A DNA stretch of 54,025 nt from positions 1 to 54,025 of the forward strand of contig JAFRPH010000048.1 in the NCBI GenBank assembly GCA_017429205.1. The letters are read 5' to 3'. The DNA is from Bacteroidales bacterium. GTDB taxonomy: Bacteria > Bacteroidota > Bacteroidia > Bacteroidales > UBA932. The notes under the pieces were generated by a model, which saw only the letters and a list, made by a program, of their open reading frames with translations, was not told the DNA's origin and ran no database searches. Position numbers and translations under genes: made by a program. Within the stretch, counting starts at the first letter, position 1, and each line of letters begins with the position of its first letter. This document shows positions 8,721 through 19,700 of this stretch, one piece after another.

Positions 8721-10430
8721 TTAATAAGCCTCTGCATTGACGGTGATGTCGGCGCTCTTGACGACATACCAGCTGCCGTCGGAGGTCGTGCTGTAGAACC
8801 CGAAGTAGTAGTTCACCACGTCCGGGTTGTAGTAGAACGGGTTGTTGCCGGTGTGGGAGATCTTCTCGGTGCCGTCCACCTTGACCCACATGTCCAGCTT
8901 GGTCGGATCCTCGGCGTTGGGCTTGAAGCCGTACTCGAAGGTGTTCATCGCATTCAGCTCGGCTTTGGAGACGCTGTAGTAGGTGCTCTTGTAGGCGCTG
9001 GTGCCCGCCGCGTCGGCCATGTTGCCGTCGGTGCGGATGCGGATGTTGCCGCCGAGGGAGAGCTGGTTGTAGATGTTCACGCCGCCGATGGCGCCCTGGA
9101 CCCAGAGCTGGCCGGCGTCGCCAAATCCCTTGTCTCCCATGGTCAGGGTGATGGTCATGCAACGGAGGCCTTCCTTCAGATAGACGCGGGAGCCCTTGTC
9201 GCCGGAAAGCTTCACGGAGCCGTCCTCGAGCACTTCGCCGTTCTGGACATCGAAAGCGGTGTCCTGGGTGAGCTCGACGCTGTCGGTCGCTCCGGAGGCC
9301 GCGACGATGGACACGGCGCCCGTGCGCGGGGCGAAGAGATTGTTCATCGCGGCGACGACCTTGAAGTGGCTGTCATCGACCTTCTCCACCGTGAAGCCCG
9401 GGACATCGGTCTGGGGCTCCCAGGACTTGGTGGCGTTGACCTCGAGCACGAGCTCGCCGCCCGCGACCGGCAGGGTGGGATCGGCCGGCGGGACGATGTT
9501 GAAGGCGGCGCCGGTCTGATGGACCTCGAAGGAGTACTCCTCGCCCGCGACGCGGAGGGTGATGACCGCCTTGCGGACCGCGTCGTCGTTCGGGGCGGCC
9601 GTGACGTTGATGACGGTCTGCTTGCCGTCACCCTGGCCTTCCTCCTTGTCGAAGGTGATCCAGTCCTTGTCGGAGCTCACCGTCCAGGGGAGGTCGGTGC
9701 GGATCTTGAGGGCCTGGGTGCCGCCGGCGCCCGGGAATTCCCCGGAGATCTCGGTGATCTCGCAGGAGCCCGTCTGGGTGATGTCGAAGGACTCTTCGTC
9801 GTCCCCGGCGACCACGGTCACCGTGGCCCCGCGCACCAGCACGTCGGAAGGATCCGCCGTGGCGGTGATGGTCAGGGTGCGGCCGTCCGGGTCAGGATTG
9901 CCCTTCTCCGGGGAGAAGTGCAGCCAGGAGACATCGGAACGGACCTCCCAGGGGACGTTCGTGTTGATGGTGAAGGTGAGCGGGCCGCCCGCCGCGGAGT
10001 AGTCCTTGGCGACCGGGGTCACGAACAGCCGGCCTTTCTTGGCCTGGGTGATCGTGACCGTATAGTACTTGCTGATCCGCTCGGCCGCGACGGTCAGGGT
10101 CGCGGTGCGGTCCTCGCCGCTGTCATTGTCGGCGAAGCTCACGACGACGTCGGAGACCAGGCTGGACGCCGAGCTGGACGCCGGGGTGACGGTGACCCAG
10201 TCCGCGCCGCCGGAACGGGTGACCGTCCAGGGCGAGTTGGAACTGACGTTGAAGGTGATATTGTCCGGACGGGAAGCCGGCACCGAGTAGGTCGTCAGCG
10301 CGTCACAGACCAGCCGGAGATTCGCATACTCCTTTTCGGGAGTCATCTGCGTGTCGATCTCGTACTGCTGGCACGCGGCCGCAGCGCCGAGGACGCAGAG
10401 GGTTGCAAAGATTCTGGTTATCGTTTTCAT
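8721..10430 (-). CDS. Four-BACON-domain PUL lipoprotein
   Basis: A 569-residue lipoprotein. The start at 10430 is chosen because MKTITRIFATLCVLGAAAAC is a clean lipoprotein signal; upstream in-frame codons overlap the end of the SusD gene. Four BACON-like repeats of about 85-90 residues follow (cores SPWTVTRSGGADWVTV, VPWEVRSDVSWLHF, LPWTVSSDKDWITF and a divergent fourth, SWEPQTDVPGF). Each ends in a TQ-type strand (ITQAKKG, ITQTGS, VHQTGA, LTQDTA). The C-terminal ~190 residues form a separate beta-rich domain (SVKLSGDKGSRVYLKEGLRC onward) that may bind ligand. It is the first gene after the second SusD and so occupies the usual place of a surface glycan-binding protein. No catalytic residues are evident. 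Confidence 0.88.
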   Translation of the reverse strand: MKTITRIFATLCVLGAAAACQQYEIDTQMTPEKEYANLRLVCDALTTYSVPASRPDNITFNVSSNSPWTVTRSGGADWVTVTPASSSASSLVSDVVVSFADNDSGEDRTATLTVAAERISKYYTVTITQAKKGRLFVTPVAKDYSAAGGPLTFTINTNVPWEVRSDVSWLHFSPEKGNPDPDGRTLTITATADPSDVLVRGATVTVVAGDDEESFDITQTGSCEITEISGEFPGAGGTQALKIRTDLPWTVSSDKDWITFDKEEGQGDGKQTVINVTAAPNDDAVRKAVITLRVAGEEYSFEVHQTGAAFNIVPPADPTLPVAGGELVLEVNATKSWEPQTDVPGFTVEKVDDSHFKVVAAMNNLFAPRTGAVSIVAASGATDSVELTQDTAFDVQNGEVLEDGSVKLSGDKGSRVYLKEGLRCMTITLTMGDKGFGDAGQLWVQGAIGGVNIYNQLSLGGNIRIRTDGNMADAAGTSAYKSTYYSVSKAELNAMNTFEYGFKPNAEDPTKLDMWVKVDGTEKISHTGNNPFYYNPDVVNYYFGFYSTTSDGSWYVVKSADITVNAEAY

Positions 10431-10444
10431 ATCTCGATTGTTTT

Positions 10445-12148
10445 TTATTCCGTGGTTTCCGTGGTTTGGCTCCATCCGGGGTTCTGGGGATTGAGGTTGG
10501 GGTTGCAGAACAGTTCGGCCTGCGGGATCGGGTAGAGGTTCTGGCGGGAGGACCAAGTGCGGTTCTCCACGACCGTCCGCTTATAGCTGAACTGGCCGCC
10601 ACTCCGGGTGATTTCCACACCGTCGATGCGGCCCTGGGTGGCCTGGCCGATGTCCCAGCGGCGCACATCCCAGAAGCGGTGGTCTTCGAACGCGAACTCC
10701 ACGCGCCACTCGCGGCGCACGGCCTCGCGGAAGGCGTCCGCGGAGGTGGCGCTCACCGCCGGCATCCCGGCGTTCGCGCGCACCTGGTTCAGGGCGTCGA
10801 GCGCGCTGACGGGGAAGGAACCGTCCGTCGCCGTCGGGCTGCCCAGATACTCGTTCAGGGCCTCGGCGTAGGTGAGGAGGGTCTCCGCGTAGCGGTACAC
10901 GATCCACTGGTGCTTGTTCGTCACCGTGTTCTCCGGGGTGAAGCTGGTGCTTTCCTGGATGTAGCGGCGGAGGTAGTACCCGGTCGGGGAACCCAGGTCG
11001 CTGCGGGTCGCGGAATAGTCGCGGCCGCCCACGAAAGTCTCGATCGTCGTGCCCTTGAAGGTCATCCCGTTGGCGAGGATCGCGCGGGCGAAGCGCGGGT
11101 CGCGGCCCTCGTACGGCTTCGTGATGTCGAAGGCGGGATCGGCGGTCTTCCAACCGTCGGCCTCGAGGACGATGTCATAGCCGCCGGCCGTCTGGAACGC
11201 GTCCACCAGGTTCTGGGTGGGATAGTTTCCGGCGATGGACGTGCGCTGGCCCTCGGTGAACCGCACCGGGAAGTTGTAGCGCTCGAAGCTCTGGCTCTCG
11301 GACCGCATGATGGCGAAGATCACCTCCTGGGAGAGGTAGTTGTTCGCCTTCTCGGCGGGATCCAGCCTATAGATGCCGAGGTCCATCAGTTCCTTCGCCG
11401 CGGCGGCCGCCTTCTGCCACTTGCTCCGGTCGTTGGACGGATTGTGCAGCGGGGATGCGGCGTAGAGGAGCGCCTTCGCCTTCACCGCGAGGGCGAAGCC
11501 CCGGGTGACGCGGCCGATCTCGTCGTCCAGCAGGCCCACGTAGGTGTCGGGCAGCTTCGCGGCGGACTCGGAGCACTCGGTCACGATGAAGTTGACGACC
11601 TCGTCGAAAGGAGTCTTTGCAATCTCGTTGGCCTCCTCCGCCGTGAGCATCGTCAGCGGCATCGGGATGTCGCCGTAGCGGCGGGCCAGCTCGAAGAAGT
11701 AGTACGCGCGGAGGACCCTCGCCTGGTACGGATAGTACGCGAGGTGCTCCAGCCAGCGCTGGTACTTGTTGTCATATTTGTACATGGACAGGTCCACGGT
11801 CTCGATGGACTCGAGGAACTCGTTGGCCGAGCGGATGCCGTTGTAGAGGCTCCACTTGTCGTCCACGGTGTTCAGGGCGCTCCAGTTTCCGTCGGTGAAG
11901 CGCTGCACGCTGGCGTCCGGGTCGGCGTATTCGGCGTCGTCGGAGCCGCAGTCGCGCAGGGCGCTGCTCACGTCGGCGATGTCCTTGTTGGGCATGTAGC
12001 CGTAGATGTTCGTGAGCATCTTCTGGATGTTGCTGTACGTCAAGTACATGTCCTCGCGGGTGTAGTCGCTGGACGACTCGTCGAAGTCCAGGAAGTTGCA
12101 GCCCGAGAGAAGAAGCGCAGCAGAAAGTAAGCAGAATATCTTTTTCAT
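10445..12148 (-). CDS. SusD/RagB-family nutrient-binding lipoprotein (second pair)
   Basis: A 567-residue SusD-like lipoprotein: lipobox LLLSGC followed by NFLDFDESS, the usual opening of this family, then YLTYSNIQKMLTNIYGYMP in the first TPR-like helix. The middle has the typical RVLRAYYFFELARRYGDIP segment. The C-terminus has the conserved RRWEWRVEF-like stretch (AVRREWRVEFAFEDHRFWDVRRW) and ends YPIPQAELFCNPNLNPQNPGW, the classic SusD end. SusD proteins cap the SusC barrel and bind incoming oligosaccharide. It follows the short SusC gene by 13 bp and should pair with it. Length and motifs are normal and nothing suggests damage. Confidence 0.95.
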   Translation of the reverse strand: MKKIFCLLSAALLLSGCNFLDFDESSSDYTREDMYLTYSNIQKMLTNIYGYMPNKDIADVSSALRDCGSDDAEYADPDASVQRFTDGNWSALNTVDDKWSLYNGIRSANEFLESIETVDLSMYKYDNKYQRWLEHLAYYPYQARVLRAYYFFELARRYGDIPMPLTMLTAEEANEIAKTPFDEVVNFIVTECSESAAKLPDTYVGLLDDEIGRVTRGFALAVKAKALLYAASPLHNPSNDRSKWQKAAAAAKELMDLGIYRLDPAEKANNYLSQEVIFAIMRSESQSFERYNFPVRFTEGQRTSIAGNYPTQNLVDAFQTAGGYDIVLEADGWKTADPAFDITKPYEGRDPRFARAILANGMTFKGTTIETFVGGRDYSATRSDLGSPTGYYLRRYIQESTSFTPENTVTNKHQWIVYRYAETLLTYAEALNEYLGSPTATDGSFPVSALDALNQVRANAGMPAVSATSADAFREAVRREWRVEFAFEDHRFWDVRRWDIGQATQGRIDGVEITRSGGQFSYKRTVVENRTWSSRQNLYPIPQAELFCNPNLNPQNPGWSQTTETTE

Positions 12149-12161
12149 GGCGTTTCCCGGT

Positions 12162-14906
12162 TTAGAAGGTGAACTTAACGCCGCCCCAGAAGGTGCGGAG
12201 GGAAGGATAATACGCGCCCAGCTGCTCGGGATCCGCGAACCGGATGTTGTCCGTCGAGAACAGGTTCGTGCCCGTCAGGGAGAGGGTGACGTCGCACAGC
12301 TTCGTCGCCGACTTCGGAATGGTGTAGGAGATGCCCGCGTTCCGCAGCTTGATGAAGGAGCCGTCCCGGTACCACAGCGAGTTCGCCTGGTAGTTGTTCG
12401 GGTTCTCCTGCGTGGTGAGGCGCGGCATCGTGGCGTACATCTCGCGGCCCGGCGCCCAGGTGACTTCCCGGTTCAGGAAGGTCTGGGAGATGGTCGTGTT
12501 GGACACCAGCGGCTGGTACAGCGGGGAATCCAGGAGGTCGATGGTGACACCGGTCACGCCCTGGAAGTCCGCGAAGACCTTGAGGCCCTTCCAGCCGGCG
12601 TGCAGGCCGAAGCCGAAGGTGAGGAGCGGCGTCGAGCTGCCGAACATCTTCACGCGGTCCTGCTTGTCGATGACGCCGTCGCCGTTCTGGTCGAGGTACT
12701 TCAGGTCGCCGGGCTTGACGGCGCCGAAGGTCTGCCGAGGGCTGTTGTTGATCTCCACCTGGTTCTGGAAGATGCCGATCACCTCCAAGCCATAGCGCTG
12801 GCCCACCGGATTGCCCTTGTGGTACAGGTAGTCGTACATCTGGTAGGCCTGGCCGTCGTCGACGACCTTGGAGAACAGCCAGCCGCCGTTGGCGTACAGG
12901 CCGTACTCGAAGTCTCCGTGGCGGTTGTTCCAGGAGACGCCCAGGTCGAAGCCCTTGTACTTCTCCTCGCCGATGCTCTGCTCGTTCACGTCCACGCCGA
13001 TCACGCCCGAGATGTTGGACGGGTCGATGAGGATGTTGCGGCGGTCCTCCAGGAAGCCTTCCACATTGATCATGAGACGCTTGCCGAAGAGGCCGAAGTC
13101 AAGGCCGGCGGTCGCTTTCTTCGACAGTTCCGGGGCCAGGGTGACGGCCGCCATCGGGCCTTCGGTGCGGCCGCTGAAGCCGGTACCGCCGTTGGCGCCG
13201 AAGTAGTAGCTGTTGCCGCTCACGTAGTTCTGGCGCCAGAGCTCGTGCTCCAGGTCGCCGTCGGAGCCGCTGAGGCCGACGGAGCCGTACACTTTCAGGT
13301 AAGGCTCGCCGTCCAGGGCGATGGCGCCGAGGCTCACGGCCGGATACCAGTGGAAGCGCTTGCCCTTGGGCATATAGGCGGAACCGGAGCGGTTCACGAC
13401 CACATCGGCAAAGACGCGCTGTTTCCAGTTGTAGCTCACCGTGCCCAGGATCTCCTGGGTCTTGGAGGAGTTGTTCTGGCCGCTGAGGATCCAGGAGCGC
13501 TGGCGGTAGGCCGCGTGCGCCTCCACGTGGTGGGCGGCGAAATCACGCGCCCAGTTCAGGCGGGCCTGGAATTCCATCTTCATCTGCAGACCGTAGAAAT
13601 AGTGGTCGTAATCGACCGTCTTGGAGCTCACGCCATAGTACTTCTGCTCGCTCAGGATGTAGTTCTGGTCGCCCTGGGCGGCCACGGTACTCACGAGCTC
13701 GGAGTACTGCCAGTCCTTGGAGGCGCGCTCGTACAGGAGGCCGATATAGTCGAAGGCCACGTTCGCGTCGGCGGACAGGCCCGGGACGATCATCCCGAGG
13801 TCCTGCCGGAGCAGGATGTCCGCCAGCACCTTGGTCTGGGACCACTGGCGCTGGCCGTTCTCCTGCATCACGGCCACCGGGTTGACGTTGCCGTACAGGG
13901 AGGTTCCGCCGTACACGCCGTCCGCCTGCATCACGGGGAACGCGGCGGCGGGCAGGGTGTAGAGCGTGCTCTCGATGCGGCCGGAATAGTAACCCTGGTT
14001 GAATTCCGCGAGGCGGGCCTTCACGCCGATTTTCATCAGCGTGGAAGGCGTGATGTTCACGTCCACGTTCGCGCGGATGCCCAGGCGGTTGTCATAGTGA
14101 TTCGCGTTGTAGCGGTTGTCGGCGGAAGCCTTCTTGTACAGGAAGTCCTCCTTCAGGTAGTCGACCGCGGCGAAATAGCGGAAGTTGCGATTGCCGCCCG
14201 TGAAGGTGAACTCGGCCTGGTGGTTGTCACCGTGGTCGCGGAACACCTCGTTCCACCAGTTGACGTTCGGATAGGCGTACGGATACTGGCCGCTGTACAG
14301 GGCGAGGAGCTCCGCATCGTTGTACTTGGCGGGCAGGCCGTCCAGCGAACGGGCCTCGTTCACCAGGAAGCCGTAAGTATAGGCGTCGGCGAACTCGGGT
14401 GCGCGGAACATGGTCTGCAGGCCGTACTGATACCGGGCCGTCACCTTGAGCGGGGCGTCCTGGCCGCGCTTGGTCGTGATGGAGATGACGCCGTTGCCGC
14501 CCTTGACGCCGTACAGCGCCGCGGCGGCCGCGTCCTTGAGGATCTCGATCTTGTCGATCTCCACCCCCTCCAGGTCGTCCAGGTCGCGGGGGAAGCCGTC
14601 CACCAGCAGTAGCGGGCTATGGCCGCGCAGGCGGAGGGAGAGCTTCAGCCGGGACCGGTTGGAGTCATAGGTGCTGGAGCTGTTCTTCACCAGCAGACCG
14701 GAGAACTGCCCGTACAGGGCATTCGCGATGTCCACTTCGGGACTCTTCTCGAAGAGGCAGCCGCCCGCGGAAAGGGCGCCGCCCGCCTTCAGCTGGAACA
14801 GGTTGCCCAGCTGGACGGAATCCAGCGGCGACACGGTTTCCTGGGCGGAAGCCGCCGCGCAGACGAGCAGAAGCGGAAGCGTTATATATCTAAACAATCT
14901 TTTCAT
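12162..14906 (-). CDS. SusC/RagA-family TonB-dependent transporter lacking the usual N-terminal domain
   Basis: A 914-residue outer membrane transporter from the start at 14906 (MKRLFRYITL, signal peptide ending ASA|QE); an ATG four codons upstream is less likely. Typical SusC plug and barrel marks are present: LLLVDGFPRDLDDLEGVEIDKIEILKD, AAALYGVKGGNGVISITTKRG, and a final aromatic residue. Unlike its neighbour it has no carboxypeptidase-D-like repeat before the plug and no recognisable TonB box (the neighbour has VVVAYGT). It goes almost straight from the signal peptide to a short, altered plug N-terminus. The protein is about 140 residues shorter than the first SusC. The open frame is intact and the barrel complete, so it is probably functional. 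It pairs with the SusD gene 13 bp downstream. Confidence 0.93.
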   Translation of the reverse strand: MKRLFRYITLPLLLVCAAASAQETVSPLDSVQLGNLFQLKAGGALSAGGCLFEKSPEVDIANALYGQFSGLLVKNSSSTYDSNRSRLKLSLRLRGHSPLLLVDGFPRDLDDLEGVEIDKIEILKDAAAAALYGVKGGNGVISITTKRGQDAPLKVTARYQYGLQTMFRAPEFADAYTYGFLVNEARSLDGLPAKYNDAELLALYSGQYPYAYPNVNWWNEVFRDHGDNHQAEFTFTGGNRNFRYFAAVDYLKEDFLYKKASADNRYNANHYDNRLGIRANVDVNITPSTLMKIGVKARLAEFNQGYYSGRIESTLYTLPAAAFPVMQADGVYGGTSLYGNVNPVAVMQENGQRQWSQTKVLADILLRQDLGMIVPGLSADANVAFDYIGLLYERASKDWQYSELVSTVAAQGDQNYILSEQKYYGVSSKTVDYDHYFYGLQMKMEFQARLNWARDFAAHHVEAHAAYRQRSWILSGQNNSSKTQEILGTVSYNWKQRVFADVVVNRSGSAYMPKGKRFHWYPAVSLGAIALDGEPYLKVYGSVGLSGSDGDLEHELWRQNYVSGNSYYFGANGGTGFSGRTEGPMAAVTLAPELSKKATAGLDFGLFGKRLMINVEGFLEDRRNILIDPSNISGVIGVDVNEQSIGEEKYKGFDLGVSWNNRHGDFEYGLYANGGWLFSKVVDDGQAYQMYDYLYHKGNPVGQRYGLEVIGIFQNQVEINNSPRQTFGAVKPGDLKYLDQNGDGVIDKQDRVKMFGSSTPLLTFGFGLHAGWKGLKVFADFQGVTGVTIDLLDSPLYQPLVSNTTISQTFLNREVTWAPGREMYATMPRLTTQENPNNYQANSLWYRDGSFIKLRNAGISYTIPKSATKLCDVTLSLTGTNLFSTDNIRFADPEQLGAYYPSLRTFWGGVKFTF

Positions 14907-14924
14907 ATTCGGGCACATTTTAGA

Positions 14925-16754
14925 TTACCAACCCGGATTCTGCGTCATCCCGTAGCCCTTGTTGATCTCCAGGGCGGGGATGGGGGCGAGATACCATTTG
15001 GTATCCCAGCTCGTGTACCACTTGCGCGGCGGATAGGCCTCCTTCTCCTTGAAGGTGAAGACGGTCGCCGCGTTGTTGTTGTCGCCGAAGGACGTCAGGC
15101 CCCGCAGCGGCGTGGTGAACGCCTCGGTCAGGCCCCAGCGAACCATGTCGAACCAGCGGACCTCCTCGAAACCGAACTCGAGTTCGCGCTCCAGGATGAG
15201 GGCCTTGCGGAACTCCTCCTGGCTCAAGCCCTCGGGAAGGCCGGGCAGGCCGACGCGGGCGCGCACGGCATTGACCCAGGCATACGCCTTGTCGGACGGA
15301 CCGCCGTCGGCCTCGTTATAGGCCTCGGCGCAGTTCAGGAGCACTTCCGCGAAACGCATGAAGGGCCAGTGCGGCGGCTGGGAGCGGTCGGTGTTCTGCT
15401 GCAGGACGAACTTCATCATCAGGAAACCGGTGCAGCCGTCCTGGTGGTACTTGTGGTTGTCGTAGCCACGGCCCACGGAACCGTCGCGCCAGATGTCGCC
15501 GGGCACGCCGATGTTCTCATACAGACGGGGGTCGCGGGTCTCGGTGAAGGTGGCGCCGTTGACCTTGAGCGTGCCGAGCGGATCCGGCTTGAAGAACGGA
15601 TGCTCCGGCCAGGAGGCCTTGTCTTCCCAGGGGAAGTCGTCCGGGAAAGGCTCTCCGTTCGCCCACGGGAACTTGTTCACCCAGTCGAGGGTGGCGCCGC
15701 TGCCGTAGGAGCCCTGCACCTCGAAGTGCTTGTCGTGGTAGCTGGTGCTGTTGGACTTGCGGATGGAGATGATGCTCTCGGAGCTGCCGCGCTCGAAATA
15801 TCCCTTGCGGTAGGCGAGACGGTAGGCGCGCGGGGAAATGAGGCCCGTCACGGGATCGGGCTGCGCTTCACAGAGCGCATAGTGGCCGTTGGCGAGCTGC
15901 TGGCGCATGAACTCGTCCGCGGCGGCCTTGGCGGCCTGCCAGCGGGCGGGGTCGTAGTTGCCGTAGCAGGTGTACTCGTCGGCCTGCGGATGCCACTTGG
16001 TGTTGGAGTTGAAGGTCGGGGAGGCGGCGAAGCACAGGACCCGGAGCTTGAGGCCCAGGGCGCCGGCGCGCGTCATGCGGCCGTCCTCCGCGGCGCTCAC
16101 GGCCCAGGGAAGGTCCGGGGCGGCCTCGTTGCAGAGCTTCACGATGAAGTCCACGGTCTCCGCGAAGGTGTTGCGCGGATAATGCATCTCCTCGGCGGGA
16201 TCCACGGCGTGGTCCAGGAGGGGCACGCCGCCCAGGTAGCGGAGCATGTTCGAATAGGCGATGGCCATGCAGAGCTTGGCCTCGGCCTTCTTCTTGGCGA
16301 GCTCCATCGGATCGGCGTTCGGAATACGGTCAGCGTTCTCCAGGAACAGCCAGGCATAGCGGATGGCCGTGTAGTCCTTCTCGCTGCCGAAGCGGTAGGT
16401 TTCGCCGCCGGCGTAGGAGCCCGTGAGGTTGGCGGAAAGACCGCCGGAATAGTAGAGGTTGTTCGGACCGTCGCTGTCCGAATGCTTGTTGGATACGTAG
16501 TGGTCGGTGATGGACTCCAGGAAATCGCCTCCCATCTTGGAGTCGAAGTCGGAGACCAGGCCGTACGGAAGATAGTAGTAGGCCGATGCCAGCACCTTGT
16601 CGGCATCTTTGAGGGAAGCGAACAGGGTGTCGATGGTGGCGCCGGAGGTTTCCGGGGCCTTGGACAGGCCGGCATCTCCCAGTTTCATGCTCTCACAAGC
16701 GACCAGGCCCGCCCCCAGGAGGGCGATGGCGATGTATTGGAATGTCTTTTTCAT
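14925..16754 (-). CDS. SusD/RagB-family nutrient-binding lipoprotein (first pair)
   Basis: A 609-residue SusD homologue. The lipobox LVAC (Cys20) is followed by ESMKLGD. Family segments are visible in order: DADKVLASAYYYLPYGL in the first helices, AKLCMAIAYSNMLRYLGGVPLLDHAV, a C-terminal ERELEFGFEEVRWFDMVRWG, and the ending APIPALEINKGYGMTQNPGW. It is the partner of the full-length SusC gene 12 bp upstream. Together they form the outer membrane uptake complex for oligosaccharides released by the GH18 enzymes. That the locus has two different SusCD pairs, this and the shorter one downstream, suggests two oligosaccharide classes or sizes. Substrate is inferred only from the neighbouring glycosidases. 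Confidence 0.95.
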   Translation of the reverse strand: MKKTFQYIAIALLGAGLVACESMKLGDAGLSKAPETSGATIDTLFASLKDADKVLASAYYYLPYGLVSDFDSKMGGDFLESITDHYVSNKHSDSDGPNNLYYSGGLSANLTGSYAGGETYRFGSEKDYTAIRYAWLFLENADRIPNADPMELAKKKAEAKLCMAIAYSNMLRYLGGVPLLDHAVDPAEEMHYPRNTFAETVDFIVKLCNEAAPDLPWAVSAAEDGRMTRAGALGLKLRVLCFAASPTFNSNTKWHPQADEYTCYGNYDPARWQAAKAAADEFMRQQLANGHYALCEAQPDPVTGLISPRAYRLAYRKGYFERGSSESIISIRKSNSTSYHDKHFEVQGSYGSGATLDWVNKFPWANGEPFPDDFPWEDKASWPEHPFFKPDPLGTLKVNGATFTETRDPRLYENIGVPGDIWRDGSVGRGYDNHKYHQDGCTGFLMMKFVLQQNTDRSQPPHWPFMRFAEVLLNCAEAYNEADGGPSDKAYAWVNAVRARVGLPGLPEGLSQEEFRKALILERELEFGFEEVRWFDMVRWGLTEAFTTPLRGLTSFGDNNNAATVFTFKEKEAYPPRKWYTSWDTKWYLAPIPALEINKGYGMTQNPGW

Positions 16755-16766
16755 GGTTCGCTCGGT

Positions 16767-19700
16767 TTAGAAAGTAATGCTCAGGGACATGTTGTAGGTC
16801 TTGACCAGCGGATACTGGCCATTGGAGGAGCTGGACTTCGCTTCCGGGTCCTGCAGGGTCATCTTCGAGAGGGTCCAGAGGTTGTAGCCCGTGAACATCA
16901 GGCCCACGGAGCTGATGCCCAGCCGGTCGAAGAACTTGTTGCGGGAGAAGGTGTAGCCGAAGCTGGCGCTCTTCAGGCGCAGGTAGGAGGCGTCCACGGT
17001 CCACAGGGTGGAGTCCATGGAGTTCCAGGGATAGTTGGTCTTGGTGAAGCGCGGCAGGGTGCCGTCCTCGCGGCCGGGCGCCCAGGGATTGTCATTGTCG
17101 ATCCAGGAGTTCTCCGCGAAGATCTTCAGCAGGCCGCGGTGTCCCGAGTTCGTGAACGGGATGCGGTAGTCGTCGTTCCACACGCGGCTCACGTTCGTCG
17201 CAGCCACCCAGTTCAGGTTCAGGTTGAAGCCCTTGTACCCGAACTTCCAGTTGGAACCGAACACGTATTCCGGCCGGTTCGGATACCCGTCGTACATGCG
17301 GTCGCGGCCGTCGATGACGCCGTCGCCGCTGAGGTCCTTGTACATACAGTCGCCGGGATACACCGTGTTGGACGGCTGGGGCAGGTCCGGATTCAGGCGC
17401 TGCACGCCATTCGCGTCGGTGTAGAAGTCGCTCTTCTGGTACAGGCGCTCGAACTGGTACAGCATGTACCGGCCGGTCGAACCGAAGGTCTCGCGCTGGT
17501 ACTCGAATTCGGGCTCCACCTCATCCTCTTCGATGATCTTGTTGCGGGCGAAGGTGACGTTGGCGTTCAGGTCGTAGGTGAACTGGCCGATGTTGTCCTT
17601 CCAGCCGAGCTCGATCTCATAGCCCTGGTTGTCCACGACACCCAGGTTCATGTTCGGAAGGGAAGTGGCGATGATGGCCGGGAGGGAACGCGGGGCGATC
17701 AGGATACCCGTGCGGTGCTCCTTGAAGAGATCGCCGGAGAAGTGCAGACGGTAGTTGAACAGGTCGAAGTCCAGACCGACGTTGGCCTTGAGCGCGGTCT
17801 CCCAGGTGACGCCCTTGTTGCCCGGGGTGCCCAGCTCGTAGCGCGGCACGCCGTCGCTCTTGCCGGTGCCGAAGTAGTACGCGCCGGCGTCGTTCCAGAC
17901 ACCGTCCATGTACATGAAACGGACGGAGTTGCCCTGGTCGTTGCCGACGAGGCCGATGGAGGCGCGGAGCTTCAGGAAGTCGATCCATTTGGCCTTCTTC
18001 ATGAACTTCTCCTCGGAGACCACCCAGCCCAGGGAGCCGGACGGGAACAGGCCGTAGCGGGTCTTGCCCGGGGCGAAGTTCTCGGAGCCGTTGTAACCGG
18101 CAGAGAAGTCGACGAGGTATTTGTCGGCGTAGCCGTAGGTGGCGCGGGCGACCCAGCCCACATAGCCGTACGGCAGCCAGGCGTATTTCGAAGGATAGTA
18201 GTCGCGGGACTGGTTGTACAGCAGGAGGCCGCTCACCGCGTGCTTGTGCGCGAACTTGCGCTTGTAGTCGATGCGGGCCTCGAGGTACCAGCTCTTGTCG
18301 TCGTCCGAGGATTCGCCGTAGCTCAGGGTAGGCTGGCTGCCGCTGATGACCGGCACGTAGGTGCGGTCGAACGCGGGATCGGCCATGTTCAGGCCCGAGT
18401 TGTCGGCCCAAGAGGCGTACTCGATCGTCTGGTGGTAACCGCCGGAGCCGGACCGCTTCTTGGTGAGGGCCATGTCCGTGTCGTAGCTGCCCTTCACGGA
18501 GGCGGAGAGGCCTTCGGTGATGAAGTCCAGCTTCTGGGTGATGGTCATGTCCATCCCGAGGGTGGTCTTGTACTTGGACTGGTAACCGGACCAGTAGTAG
18601 TACTCCCAGCCGTTCCACTTGGTCAGGCCGTCCGGCAGGGCGTCATAGGAGACGACCGTGACCGGCATGCCGTTCACGATACCCGGGGAGGCCGTCGGGT
18701 GGGCCCACAGCATGGTCAGCGTCCAGATGTTGTCGCGGTTGCTGTTCAGCGGCTCGCGGGTGTTGCCGATGACGCCGCTGATGTTGAACTTCATGTCCGT
18801 CGTTTCGGTGAGCTTGAAGTCCAGGTTCGCGCGGTAGTTGTACCGGTTGTACGCATAGTTGTTGTCATAGGTGACGTCCGGAATCTGCTTGAGCAGACCG
18901 TTCTGGAACATGTAACCCATGGACACGAAGTAGCGGACCTTGTCCGAACCGCCGGAGATGTTGATGTTGTTCTTGGTCTGCAGGAAGGCCTTGCGGAACA
19001 TCAGCTCGTTCCAGTGGGTGTTCGGGTACATGATCGGGTCGGAGCCCGTGCGGTAGGCCTCGATGGCCTCGCGGGTGAAGTACAGGCCCGGGTCCGTCTT
19101 GCCGTCGTTCCACTGGTACACGTTGTAGTACCGGGCGAAATCGTAGCTGTCGCACTGCTCGATGTAGGACATCGGCGCCTGGAGACCCGTGATGGAGCTC
19201 ACGGAGATCTTCGGCTTGCCGGCGTCGCCGCGCTTGGTCGTCACGATGACGACGCCGTTCGCGCCGCGCACGCCGAACACCGCCGTGGAGGCGGCGTCCT
19301 TCAGGACGGACAGGCTCTCGATTTCGTTCGGGTCCACGGTGTTCAGCGGACGCTCGACGCCATCGACCAGGATGAGCGGGCTCGCGTTGGAGTCGGACAG
19401 GGAGCCTACGCCGCGGATGTAGATCTTGGCGTAGTCTTCACCCGGCTGGCCGGTCTCCTGGATGGTGGTGACGCCCGGCATCTGGCCGGCGAGGATGTTG
19501 GTCACGTCCGCCACCGGCGCCTTCACGAGCGCCTTGTTGTCGATGGACGTGAGCGCGCCCGTGATGGTCGCCTTGGTCTGGGTGCCGTACGCGACCACGA
19601 CCGTGGCGTCCAGGGTTTGGGTGTCGTCCCGGAGCACGATCGTGAACGTGCGCTGCTTGCCTACCGTCACCGTTTCGGTGACGTAGCCCAGGGCCGAAAC

